Shown in pieces: positions 9,301 through 16,239 of a DNA stretch of 23,423 nucleotides (position 1 is its first letter; every line of letters begins with the position of its first letter). Source of the stretch: Sutterella sp. (lineage in GTDB: Bacteria > Pseudomonadota > Gammaproteobacteria > Burkholderiales > Burkholderiaceae_F); assembly GCA_019418235.1 (NCBI GenBank), contig DYCH01000065.1, positions 1 to 23,423 of the forward strand, written 5' to 3'. Below the pieces are notes generated by a model, which had not been told where the DNA came from, did no database searches, and was given only the letters and a program-made list of their open reading frames with translations. Position numbers and translations under genes: made by a program.

Positions 9301-9516
9301 TTGCCGCTTGCCATTGCAACGGGGCCGGGTGCCGCCGCTCGTCAGTCCATGGGCACGGGCGTTTTAGGCGGGATGTTCATGGCCACCTTTATTGCGGTGA
9401 TCTTTGTGCCGGTGTTCTTTACGTGGTTTGTGAGCAAAAAGCCTGTTCGTCGAGAAGAAGATGACGATGAAGAAGGCAAGTCTCCCTTCTTGGAACACAA
9501 GGAAAAAGCGGATTAA
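6361..9516 (+). CDS. RND multidrug efflux pump, inner-membrane transporter (AcrB/MexB, HAE1 family)
   Basis: Proton-driven trimeric exporter of hydrophobic or amphiphilic compounds. At 1051 residues it has the normal length of AcrB homologues. The N-terminus (FCIRRPIFATVLSILIVVAGL) is the typical first membrane helix. The proton-relay residues are present: the acid pair in TM4 within GIVVDDAIVVLENVE (about Asp410 and Asp411) and the lysine in TM10 within LTAKNAILIVEFA (about Lys935). Two large periplasmic loops (about 35-335 and 560-870) match the porter and docking domains. The C-terminal tail is rich in Asp and Glu. AAGGGG lies six bases before the start. No TolC/OprM-type channel gene follows; a terminator does, so the channel must be encoded elsewhere. 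Confidence 0.97.
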   Translation: MLSQFCIRRPIFATVLSILIVVAGLVASRILPVSQYPDISPPSVYISTSYEGADAKTLARTIAAPIEDQLSGVEGLQYYTTSIRSNGDVRINCTFEVGTDPNEAMLEINNRVRSAERRLPETVRQNGVNVRKRSEESLLMVVLTSPDHSMDPRQMADYATVNMVDDLKRIPGVGDVSVFGNVQGAMRLWLNPDKMAMLGVTVHDVENAVNVQNRQYAAGRMGAAPTEDDQQLFYTITTRGQLLTPEEFGNITIRSNGPDGIIRVKDIARVEVGKRSYDSYNQLNGSPSVTVGVYLQTGANAMSTATLVKAELARLVERFPEGRLTHEITDDTTVFISASLSEVVKTLLEAGLLVLVVVYVFLQNWRATLIPMIAVPVSLIGTMVGLWAFGFSINTLTLFAMTLAIGIVVDDAIVVLENVERIMVSEGLSARAASKKAMKEVSGALVAIVLVLSSVFVPVAFLGGMAGELYRQFAITITVSVVLSGFVALTLTPALCALMLTHREGEPHAFFRRFNLALGRYTHFFQRWVGLALHHRVASGLILVAVIGACWAMLQVTPTSFVPREDQGMVRMSLTLPEGSALGRTEKVAEELRQGMETIEGVSSILTLTGFDTVANDVRQNAATFFLKLEHWDDRENTANDIASQLNQLGRELTEGTGVASTPAPIRGLGSAAGFSGYLQARENDDPLVLQQVADLFISELEKSSILTSLRTTAKAESPMLMVNVDEAKAMALGVSIDEIYETLSTFMGSNYINDFTRNGKINRVIMQADSQYRMKPEHLGRAWVRSQTGEMIPLSALVTWERTSGAETLARMNGYLSARFMGQAIHGVSSGEAIAEVERIAEQILPEGYAIGWVDQAFQEKRLGASATTAVVFGILVVFLILAAQYERWSLPIAVVLSVPFSVLGALVATYCRGLSNDIYFQIGLLVLIGLTAKNAILIVEFAAQKLESGKSVFDAALEAVSLRLRPILMTSLAFILGVLPLAIATGPGAAARQSMGTGVLGGMFMATFIAVIFVPVFFTWFVSKKPVRREEDDDEEGKSPFLEHKEKAD

Positions 9517-9537
9517 TCGCCCCAATTAACGCCAATC

Positions 9538-9583
9538 AGAAAGGTCCCTTGGAGAGAAATTCTCTTTAAGGGGCTTTCTTTTT
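9538..9583 (+). terminator. Rho-independent terminator after the RND operon
   Basis: A long hairpin pairs AGAAAG...CCCTT (from 9538) with AAGGGG.CTTTCT (to 9579). An inner stem GAGA/TCTC sits around the loop, and a run of five T follows. It ends two bases before the first PhoB half-site of pstS. Confidence 0.85.
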
Positions 9584-9584
9584 G

Positions 9585-9671
9585 TTGTCATCAAATTGTC
9601 ATAAAACCATCAAAGTCGTCATTAAATCTTCACGTTTTCGTCACAGACACGTCACACGTGGCCTTCAAAAT
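9585..9671 (+). promoter_or_regulatory. Pho-box array and -10 region of the pstSCA promoter
   Basis: Two runs of seven-base PhoB half-sites lie here, each repeated every 11 bases as in known Pho boxes. The first run is TTGTCAT at 9585 and TTGTCAT at 9596, perhaps with a poor third unit at 9607. The second is TCGTCAT at 9616, TCTTCAC at 9627, TCGTCAC at 9638 and ACGTCAC at 9649. Ten bases after the last unit is CAAAAT (9666-9671), a plausible -10 box with four of six matches. In PhoB-activated promoters the last Pho unit takes the place of the -35 box, and the spacing here fits that. The array predicts strong induction of pstSCA on phosphate starvation. Confidence 0.88.
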
Positions 9672-9729
9672 ACCACCCAAGTTCAAATGACTTAAATAAT
9701 CCTAAATTCTTTTTAAAGGAAAAAAGAAA

Positions 9730-10545
9730 ATGAAACGTACGATGGTTTCTGTTTTGGTTGCTTCTGTGATGGGCTTGGCAAGTTTGGCAGCTTCTGCCGG
9801 TAATGTGGTGGTCAATGGTTCGACCACGGTTTTGCCCGCCATGCAAAAGATTACGGAAAACTTTATGAAGGCTAACCCCTCTATTCAAGTGTCTCTTTCC
9901 GGTGGCGGTTCTGGCCACGGTATCAAGGCTTTGATGGAAAACACGACTGACGTGGCCATGGCTAGCCGTGATATGAAGTCTGCTGAAATTGAAAACATGA
10001 AAAAGAGCGGCAACGAAGCTGTTCGTCATGTGGTGGCCATTGACGCTATCGTCCCGGTGATCAATCCTCGCAATGGTGTGAAGGATTTGACCTTGCAACA
10101 AATCCGTGACATCTATGCCGGTCGTATCACGAACTGGAAAGATGTTGGCGGTAAGAATGCTCGTATTACGGTCGTCTCCCGTGACTCTTCCTCCGGTACG
10201 TTTGAAACGTGGGAATCTTTGGTAATGAAGGGTGAACGTGTTCAACAACGTGCTCTCTTGCAAGCCAGTAACGGTGCTGTTTTGCAAACGATTGCCAAGA
10301 ACCCCAACGCTATCGGTTATGTCGGTTTGGGTTATTTGACCAAGGACATCAAGGCCTTGTCTATCGGTGGTGTGAAGGCCACGATGAAGACGGCAGAAAC
10401 GTTTGAATGGCCCTTGTCTCGCGAGTTGTACCTCTTTACGAACAACCATGTTAACGCCGATACGAAGGCTTTGATCAACTACGCTTTGAGCAAGGATGGT
10501 CAAGCTTCTGTGAAGGAAGTGGGCTTCGTTCCGGTTGCTCGCTAA
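9730..10545 (+). CDS. pstS: PstS: periplasmic phosphate-binding protein of the Pst ABC transporter
   Basis: Captures inorganic phosphate in the periplasm and hands it to the PstCA channel. The 271-residue protein starts with a signal peptide (MKRTMVSVLVASVMGLASL, cleavage likely after Ala23 at ASA). Phosphate-contact loops of the family are visible: VNGSTTVLP at the mature N-terminus, SGGGSGHGIKAL and SRDSSSGTFETW. It is shorter than E. coli PstS and resembles the compact PstS type found in many bacteria. A good ribosome site AAAGGA lies nine bases before the start. It is the first gene of pstS-pstC-pstA and is preceded by a PhoB-site array, so it should be strongly induced when phosphate is scarce. 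Confidence 0.96.
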   Translation: MKRTMVSVLVASVMGLASLAASAGNVVVNGSTTVLPAMQKITENFMKANPSIQVSLSGGGSGHGIKALMENTTDVAMASRDMKSAEIENMKKSGNEAVRHVVAIDAIVPVINPRNGVKDLTLQQIRDIYAGRITNWKDVGGKNARITVVSRDSSSGTFETWESLVMKGERVQQRALLQASNGAVLQTIAKNPNAIGYVGLGYLTKDIKALSIGGVKATMKTAETFEWPLSRELYLFTNNHVNADTKALINYALSKDGQASVKEVGFVPVAR

Positions 10546-10578
10546 TCGAACATCTCTTCAAACTTCTCTCTGATCGCT

Positions 10579-11463
10579 ATGACAAATGTTTTAACGAAAC
10601 GTCGAGAAGGGTTTGAAAAACAATTGGCAGTCATCGCTTTTGCTTCGATCTTAGCGTTGGCTGCCATTTTGGTTTTCCTTCTTTCTCAAGCATTACCGCT
10701 TTTTAGCGAAGTTTCTTTCTTCCGATTCTTATTCGGTACTGAATGGTATCCGACGGGCGGTACGCCTGATTTTGAAATCGGTGCTTTGTTGGTGGCAAGC
10801 CTTTGTGTGGCTGCAACTACGACCTTAATTTCGTTGCCGATCGGCTTATTGACGGCAGCGTATTTGGCGTACTTTGCTACGCCTTCTGTTCGTCAGGTTG
10901 TAAAGCCTGCTATCGAATTGTTGGCAGCCCTGCCCTCGGTCATTATCGGTTTCTTGGGGATGGTTTTGGTCGCTCCCTGGCTTCAAAACACCTTGGGTCT
11001 TGATTCCGGTCTTAACTGGATGAATGCCTCCGTGATGTTAAGCCTCATGTGCGTTCCCTTTATTTGCTCCATTTCTGAGGATGCTTTGAGAAATGTGCCG
11101 ACCGCTTTATCGGAAGCCTCTTTGGCGTTGGGCGCTACGCGTTGGGAAACGCTCTACAAGGTGCAATTCCGTTACGCTTTGGGTGGTATCGGAACGGCCG
11201 TGATGCTCGGTATTTCTCGTGCATTGGGCGAAACGATGGTGGTTTTGATGGTCGCCGGTGGTGCTGCTATTATTCCGGAGAGCTTCTTCGATCCTTTGCG
11301 TCCGATGACCGCTTCCATCGCCGCAGAAATGGCTGAAGCCGCTGTGGGTTCCACTCACTATCACGCATTGTTTGCCACCGGTTTAGTGCTTTTCGTGACG
11401 ACGTTTATCTTTAATGCGACGGCGTTTTACTTCACGAAAAAATATCAAATCGGTAAGCGCTAG
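10579..11463 (+). CDS. pstC: PstC: phosphate ABC transporter permease
   Basis: One of the two membrane subunits forming the phosphate channel. It has 294 residues with about six hydrophobic segments, the first at residues 16-38 (LAVIAFASILALAAILVFLL). The ABC-permease coupling motif (EAA loop) appears as LSEASLALGATRWETLYKVQF near residues 175-195, followed by GGIGTAVMLGISRALGETM, which is characteristic of PstC. It starts 33 bases after pstS without a recognisable ribosome site and ends inside the ribosome site of pstA. Confidence 0.95.
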   Translation: MTNVLTKRREGFEKQLAVIAFASILALAAILVFLLSQALPLFSEVSFFRFLFGTEWYPTGGTPDFEIGALLVASLCVAATTTLISLPIGLLTAAYLAYFATPSVRQVVKPAIELLAALPSVIIGFLGMVLVAPWLQNTLGLDSGLNWMNASVMLSLMCVPFICSISEDALRNVPTALSEASLALGATRWETLYKVQFRYALGGIGTAVMLGISRALGETMVVLMVAGGAAIIPESFFDPLRPMTASIAAEMAEAAVGSTHYHALFATGLVLFVTTFIFNATAFYFTKKYQIGKR

Positions 11464-11471
11464 GAGTCATG

Positions 11472-12353
11472 ATGACAGTATCAAAAGCTCGTTCTTCCAA
11501 TGGACGTTACGTTGCAGAATTTATTGGCTTAAATTTAATGCGTGCCGCAACATTAATTACGGTTGGTGCCATTGTTGCCATTTTGTTCTACTTGATTGAT
11601 AACGCTTTGCCGGCACTTTCTTGGGAATTCTTTTCCGAATCTCCGCGCGAAATGATGACCGCAGGCGGTATCTGGCCCTGCATTGTGGGGACCTTCTATT
11701 TGGCCGTGGGGGCTACGGTGATTGCTCTTCCGTTGGGTGTTGCTTCTGCTTTGTACTTGACGGAATACGGTGGTCAAGGTCGCTTTGTCTCAGGTGTGCG
11801 CTTGGCCGTGTCAAACTTGTCAGGCGTGCCTTCGGTGATCTTCGGTCTTTTCGGTTTGACGTTCTTTGTCACGTTCTGTGGCTTTGGTGTGAGCCTTTTA
11901 TCCGGTATTTTGACCTTGGCCCTTTTAGCGTTGCCGATTGTCATTAATACGACGGAAGCAGCCTTGAATCAAGTGCCTCAAGCTTGGCGTGAAGCCTCTT
12001 TGGCTTTGGGTGCGACGAAAAAGCAAACGATTTTTAAGATTGTGTTGCCCGCAGCATTGCCCGGTCTTTTGACGGGGAACATCTTGGCCCTTTCCCGCGT
12101 AGCAGGGGAAACGGCCGCCATTATGTACACGGCAGCGGTTTTCTATACGCCCACGATGAGTCACTCCGTGATGGATCCGGTGATGTCTTTACCCTATCAC
12201 ATCTACGTGTTGGCCACTTCAAGTGTTGACGTCGAAGCCAGTTTGCCCTTGCAATACGGTACGGCCTTTGTGTTGGTGTTAATGGTTTTGGGTCTTAACG
12301 CTGTTGCTTTGACCATTCGCTCTCGTGCACAGAAGAAGTTAGCCCGTCAGTAG
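11472..12353 (+). CDS. pstA: PstA: phosphate ABC transporter permease
   Basis: Second membrane subunit of the Pst channel. About 293 residues with six predicted membrane segments. The EAA loop reads WREASLALGATKKQTIFKIVLP, followed by PGLLTGNILALSRVAGETAAI, as in PstA. The start is chosen at the second of two adjacent ATG codons (11472): AGGAG at 11462-11466 is five bases upstream of it but only two from the ATG at 11469. That ribosome site overlaps the pstC stop, so the two subunits are probably made in step. Unlike most pst operons, pstB does not follow; the gene after pstA is pepT, and pstB lies 5.4 kb away on the other strand. Confidence 0.95.
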   Translation: MTVSKARSSNGRYVAEFIGLNLMRAATLITVGAIVAILFYLIDNALPALSWEFFSESPREMMTAGGIWPCIVGTFYLAVGATVIALPLGVASALYLTEYGGQGRFVSGVRLAVSNLSGVPSVIFGLFGLTFFVTFCGFGVSLLSGILTLALLALPIVINTTEAALNQVPQAWREASLALGATKKQTIFKIVLPAALPGLLTGNILALSRVAGETAAIMYTAAVFYTPTMSHSVMDPVMSLPYHIYVLATSSVDVEASLPLQYGTAFVLVLMVLGLNAVALTIRSRAQKKLARQ

Positions 12354-12378
12354 GACTTTCGATTATTCTTTTTTCCCA

Positions 12379-12419
12379 AAAATGGGCTTATAGTTATTTA
12401 ATGACTATAAGCCCATTTT
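12379..12419 (+). terminator. Perfect 16-bp hairpin between pstA and pepT, probable pstSCA terminator
   Basis: AAAATGGGCTTATAGT (12379-12394) pairs perfectly with bases 12404-12419 around a nine-base loop. The 3' arm ends in TTTT but no longer T-run follows, so termination may be incomplete. The ribosome site of pepT (GGAGG, 12424-12428) begins five bases after the stem, so the hairpin is also the leader of any readthrough pepT mRNA. Confidence 0.68.
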
Positions 12420-12437
12420 GTATGGAGGTAAGACGTT

Positions 12438-13682
12438 ATGAACCACGAGCAAAAGTCACACGCTTTGATTGAACGCTTTTTAGGTTATTTGGCGATTACG
12501 AGTCAGAGCGACCCAAAGGTGAAGACCGTTCCGTCGACCGAGACGCAATGGGATATGGCCAAAGTTTTGGAAGCTCAACTCAAACATTTAGGGCTTAAAG
12601 AAGTTCAAACGGATGAGCACGCCATTGTGACAGGGCTTTTACCTGCCAATGTTGAAGGTGTGAAACCCGTGGGTTTTGTGGCGCATATGGACACGGTGGA
12701 TGTGGGTTTAAATGCCGACATTCATCCTCAAGTGATTCATTATGTCGGGGGTGACGTTTGCCTCAATAAGGAAAAAGACATTTGGATTCGTTTGGTTGAC
12801 CATCCGGAGCTTGAACGCTATCGTGATCAATTCATTATTTTCACGGACGGCACGAGCGTTTTGGGGGCTGATAATAAGGCCGGTGTCACCAATGTCATGA
12901 CCATGCTTGAAATCATGGTAACCGAGCAACTCCCGCACGGCGACATTCGTGTGGCTTTCGTTCCCGATGAAGAAACGGGTTTGCGTGGTGCAAAGCTCTT
13001 AGACTTAGACAAGTTTAAGGTCGATTTTGCATACACGGTCGATGGCGAAGATTTGGGCGAAGTGGTCTATGAAACGTATAACGCCGCCGAATGCCACTTT
13101 GATATTGAAGGGGTGACGACACACCCGTGTGCAGCCAAGGGCGTGTTGGTGAATCCCATCTTGATAGCCCAAGACTTGATTAATAGCTTTAACCGATTAG
13201 AGACGCCAGAAAACACGGATGAACGTGACGGCTACTATTGGTTTAAGACGATGACGGCCAATCCGGCTCGCGCTCATCTTCAACTCAATATCCGAGACTT
13301 TGATAATGCCAAGTACGAGGCTCGTAAGTCCTATGTGTTGAGTGTGACCGAAGTTTTGCGTCAACGTTATCCGAAGGCCAAGATTAATGTCGATATTGAA
13401 GACATTTACAGCAATATCTCCGGCGGTTTGGGTGAAGATCGCTTGCCGATTGATTTGATGTATGAAGCTTTAAAGGAACTTAACATCGAACCGCGTACAG
13501 TAGCGATGCGAGGCGGCACCGATGGCTCGGCTTTGACGGCACGAGGTTTAGTGACGCCCAACTACTTCACCGGCGCTCACAATGCGCACGGTTATGCGGA
13601 ATTTTTGCCCGTTGACAGCTTTGTGGCTTCGTTGGATATGACCTTAAAGATCATTGAACTTTTGGTTCGAAAGGCTGCTTAA
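12438..13682 (+). CDS. pepT: Peptidase T (M20B tripeptidase)
   Basis: Cytoplasmic zinc aminopeptidase that removes the N-terminal residue of tripeptides. The 414-residue protein matches the usual PepT length. The two-metal centre is visible: His83 and Asp85 in FVAHMDTVD, the bridging Asp145 in LGADNKAG, the catalytic Glu178 and Glu179 in VPDEETG, Asp202 in TVDGED, and a late His in GAHNAHGYAEF. The substrate-recognition stretch MRGGTDGSALT is also present. GGAGG lies nine bases before the start. It separates the two halves of the phosphate locus and has no evident link to phosphate; no promoter of its own could be placed with confidence. Confidence 0.96.
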   Translation: MNHEQKSHALIERFLGYLAITSQSDPKVKTVPSTETQWDMAKVLEAQLKHLGLKEVQTDEHAIVTGLLPANVEGVKPVGFVAHMDTVDVGLNADIHPQVIHYVGGDVCLNKEKDIWIRLVDHPELERYRDQFIIFTDGTSVLGADNKAGVTNVMTMLEIMVTEQLPHGDIRVAFVPDEETGLRGAKLLDLDKFKVDFAYTVDGEDLGEVVYETYNAAECHFDIEGVTTHPCAAKGVLVNPILIAQDLINSFNRLETPENTDERDGYYWFKTMTANPARAHLQLNIRDFDNAKYEARKSYVLSVTEVLRQRYPKAKINVDIEDIYSNISGGLGEDRLPIDLMYEALKELNIEPRTVAMRGGTDGSALTARGLVTPNYFTGAHNAHGYAEFLPVDSFVASLDMTLKIIELLVRKAA

Positions 13683-13701
13683 AAAAGTCAATTGATCAAG
13701 A

Positions 13702-13739
13702 AAAAATCGGCTCCGAAGTTCATTTTCGGAGCCGAAGTT
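13702..13739. terminator. Shared terminator of convergent pepT and ppk2
   Basis: CGGCTCCGAA (13708-13717) pairs perfectly with TTCGGAGCCG (13725-13734). Read on the minus strand it is followed by ATTTTTTCTT, a strong terminator just after ppk2. Read on the plus strand the tail AAGTTGTTTT is weaker but may also stop pepT transcripts. Confidence 0.85.
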
Positions 13740-13742
13740 GTT

Positions 13743-14852
13743 TTAATCGTCGGATTTCTTTTTCTTGATGAGATGCGAGACGTTTGTCGTCACATTCGCT
13801 CTTGAGAGGATGAGGGGATCGATACGACCGATCGAATCCATGTCCTTGCCATCGTAGTCAATGACAGACAAAACGTAACGGATGGCATTTAAACGAGCAC
13901 GCTTTTTATCATCGCTCTTAATGACAATCCAAGGGGAGGTGGTCGTGTTCGTGGCAAAGAACATCACTTCGCTTGCCTTGGTGTAATCGTCCCATTTTGA
14001 TAATGAGGCGACATCGATGGGCGAGAGTTTCCAACGACGCAAAGGATCGATTTGACGTGCCTTAAAGCGGCGGTGTTGTTCCTCTTGCGTTACCGAGAAC
14101 CAAAGCTTAATCAAAATGGTATCGGAGTGGATAATGTTTTCTTCAAATTGCGGGCATTGACGCATGAATTCCGTGTATTGCTCATCCGTGCAAAAGCCCA
14201 TGACGCGCTCGACACCGGCGCGGTTGTACCACGAACGGTCAAAAAGGCGAATTTCACCGGGAGACGGCAAGTGCGCCACATAGCGCTGGAAGTACCATTG
14301 ACCGCGTTCCGGATCGGTAGGTTTAGGCAACGCCACAATGCTCGCTGTACGAGGATTTAAGTGCTCCATGAAGCGTTGAATCGTCCCGCCCTTACCGGCA
14401 GCATCTCGACCTTCAAAAATGATGACAACTTTCTTACCCTTTTCTTTCACCCAATCTTGAAGCTTGATGAGTTCGACTTGTAAGCGATAGAGCTCTTTCT
14501 CGTAGCGCTTTTTATTCATTTCGCGTTTATAGGGATACTCAGCCGTTTCCCAATTTTCAACGAGTTCGTTCTCATCGGGATCATCACCTTCTTCAAGTTT
14601 TAAATGAAGGCGGGCTTCTTCAAGCAAAAGCTTCAAAATCTTGATGCGGTCCGCTGGGCGTTGTGTTTGGAGCACTTGATGCAACGCAGCTGAATGTTCC
14701 ATCACTTTTTCTTTGGAAACCGTTTGATTATTGATTTCCGTTTCGATTTCATTGCGAACCTCTTGAACTTCGTTGACGATGTCCATCCACTTTTGAAGGT
14801 CTTTTTGTTTGAGGTTTGCTAGATCTGAGGGTTTAATTTTTTCGTTAGCCAT
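13743..14852 (-). CDS. ppk2: Polyphosphate kinase 2 (PPK2 family)
   Basis: Transfers phosphate between polyphosphate and nucleotides; PPK2 enzymes often run in the direction of nucleotide phosphorylation. The preferred ATG at 14852 gives 369 residues, starting MANEKIKPSD. The P-loop is EGRDAAGKGGTIQRF (about 147-161), the second motif is LFDRSWYNRAGVERVMGF with Asp205, and the family's KxxRWKLSP-type segment appears as LRRWKLSPID. An N-terminal, charged, helical extension of about 110 residues precedes the kinase core. A GTG at 14888 is in frame and would add 12 residues, but neither start has a strong ribosome site. It lies downstream of phoR beyond a terminator, so it probably has its own promoter; no Pho box is visible in the 90-base gap. 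Confidence 0.94.
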   Translation of the reverse strand: MANEKIKPSDLANLKQKDLQKWMDIVNEVQEVRNEIETEINNQTVSKEKVMEHSAALHQVLQTQRPADRIKILKLLLEEARLHLKLEEGDDPDENELVENWETAEYPYKREMNKKRYEKELYRLQVELIKLQDWVKEKGKKVVIIFEGRDAAGKGGTIQRFMEHLNPRTASIVALPKPTDPERGQWYFQRYVAHLPSPGEIRLFDRSWYNRAGVERVMGFCTDEQYTEFMRQCPQFEENIIHSDTILIKLWFSVTQEEQHRRFKARQIDPLRRWKLSPIDVASLSKWDDYTKASEVMFFATNTTTSPWIVIKSDDKKRARLNAIRYVLSVIDYDGKDMDSIGRIDPLILSRANVTTNVSHLIKKKKSDD

Positions 14853-14946
14853 AACACGATCTCTCAATGTCGATGAAGATATATTCACTGTACCACGAAG
14901 CCCGCGGATTGCTTACTGAAAAAGTCGTAATAATGTGTCCAAAAGC

Positions 14947-14976
14947 AAAAACCTCGAAAAGGTTTTCGAGGTTTTT
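14947..14976 (-). terminator. Terminator after phoR
   Basis: A near-perfect palindrome, AAAAACCTCGAAAA against TTTTCGAGGTTTTT separated by GG, six bases beyond the phoR stop. On the minus strand the 3' arm ends in TTTTT and is followed by GCTTTTGG. It should separate phoR from ppk2. Confidence 0.8.
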
Positions 14977-14981
14977 GAGAA

Positions 14982-16217
14982 TTAACGGACGAGAAGCTCT
15001 GAAGGAAAGATCAGACTGAAGGTGGAACCTTCGCCGAGCTTGGATTCAATGATGAGTTTGCAGTGATTGCGAATGGCAATGTGTTTGACAATGGCAAGTC
15101 CCAGACCTGTACCACCAGTGTCTCTGGAACGACTTTTATCGGCACGATAGAAGCGCTCTGTCAGACGCGGAAGGTCTTTTTCTGCAATTCCAATGCCGTT
15201 ATCTTTAACGGCGTAAATACAAGAATCAGTTTCTTTGTCGTAGTGCCAAGAGATATCAATTTTCCCGTTATCGGGCGTATAGCGAACGGCGTTACTGACA
15301 AGGTTTGAGCAAGCGCTTCGAATTTCATCCACGAAGCCCAAAATGGCGAAGTCCGTATCAATGTGCGTCGTGATGGTATGACGACCGCGAGATAAGGCGA
15401 CACCGTCTTCTGCGACACCAGCAACTAAGCGTTGCATACTCACAACTTCAGGACTTTCAGAGGCCACATCGTCCTTATTTTCGAGCGAAGACAAAGCCAA
15501 GAGGTCATTAACCAAATTTTTCATGCGAGAGGACTCATCTTGCATGATGGTGAGTTGCTCGCGAATGGTTTTTTCATCGATTTCGGGACTGGCAAGAATC
15601 ATGTCCAAAAAACCCGAAAGGACGGTCAATGGGGTACGAAGTTCGTGACTGACATTGGCCACAAAGTCTTTGCGCATACTGTCGATGCGATGCTGTTCCG
15701 TCACGTCGTGTGTCACGATAATAAAGTGCGTTCTATCGGCGACCACGGCAGATAAAAGTAATTCACGGCCCGGTTCTTTGGAGAGCACTTTAATGGGTTT
15801 GGAGAAGTCGCCTTCTGAGAGGTATTGCAATATTTTTTTATCTGAAATAACGGAGTCAATTGCAACCCCTAGGTGTTTCGTGAGCTTAATGCCTAAATGA
15901 TGTTCGGCGGCAGGATTACACCATTCAATTGACTGGCCGCTACGAATCAAGATAACACCTTCAGGCAAGGCGGCCAAAGACAAACGATAGCGATCCAATC
16001 GAGCGGTCACGCGAGAGCGATCACTGTCTCGCATTTGTTCGACTTCGTTGGCATCAATCCATCCGTCTCCCATCTTGGCAAGAACCCACAAGTAGGCCGC
16101 TCCCAATAAACCACAAGTGGTAGCGATCGTCATCATTAAGGAGCTTGTATAGTAGAGGAAAACGGCAAAAAGGACGATACCCGTAAGTATCCATCCTGCT
16201 TGTTTACGTGGAGTCAT
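14982..16217 (-). CDS. phoR: PhoR: phosphate-regulon sensor histidine kinase
   Basis: Membrane-bound kinase that phosphorylates PhoB when phosphate is scarce and dephosphorylates it otherwise. The 411-residue protein has two membrane segments at about 8-47 with almost no periplasmic loop, typical of PhoR, which senses through the Pst/PhoU complex. Then come a PAS domain at about 80-180 (PEGVILIRSGQSIEWCNPAAE), the phosphoacceptor box FVANVSHELRTPLTVLSG with His191, the N box NAVRYTPDNG, the G1 box VKDNGIGI and the G2 box GGTGLGLAIVKHI. It starts 22 bases after phoB with AGGG as ribosome site, so the two are co-transcribed. Confidence 0.96.
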   Translation of the reverse strand: MTPRKQAGWILTGIVLFAVFLYYTSSLMMTIATTCGLLGAAYLWVLAKMGDGWIDANEVEQMRDSDRSRVTARLDRYRLSLAALPEGVILIRSGQSIEWCNPAAEHHLGIKLTKHLGVAIDSVISDKKILQYLSEGDFSKPIKVLSKEPGRELLLSAVVADRTHFIIVTHDVTEQHRIDSMRKDFVANVSHELRTPLTVLSGFLDMILASPEIDEKTIREQLTIMQDESSRMKNLVNDLLALSSLENKDDVASESPEVVSMQRLVAGVAEDGVALSRGRHTITTHIDTDFAILGFVDEIRSACSNLVSNAVRYTPDNGKIDISWHYDKETDSCIYAVKDNGIGIAEKDLPRLTERFYRADKSRSRDTGGTGLGLAIVKHIAIRNHCKLIIESKLGEGSTFSLIFPSELLVR

Positions 16218-16239
16218 TTTCAGGCCCTAGCGATATGAA

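Noticed and set aside
9652..10503. 283-codon open frame on the minus strand opposite pstS
   Set aside because: It mirrors the strongly biased codons of pstS, has a His/Arg/Thr-rich composition with no recognisable domain, and its frame runs into the Pho promoter. Treated as a shadow.
13743..14888. GTG start of ppk2 at 14888
   Set aside because: It adds 12 residues with no visible ribosome site; the ATG at 14852 is a more ordinary start. The evidence is not strong either way.
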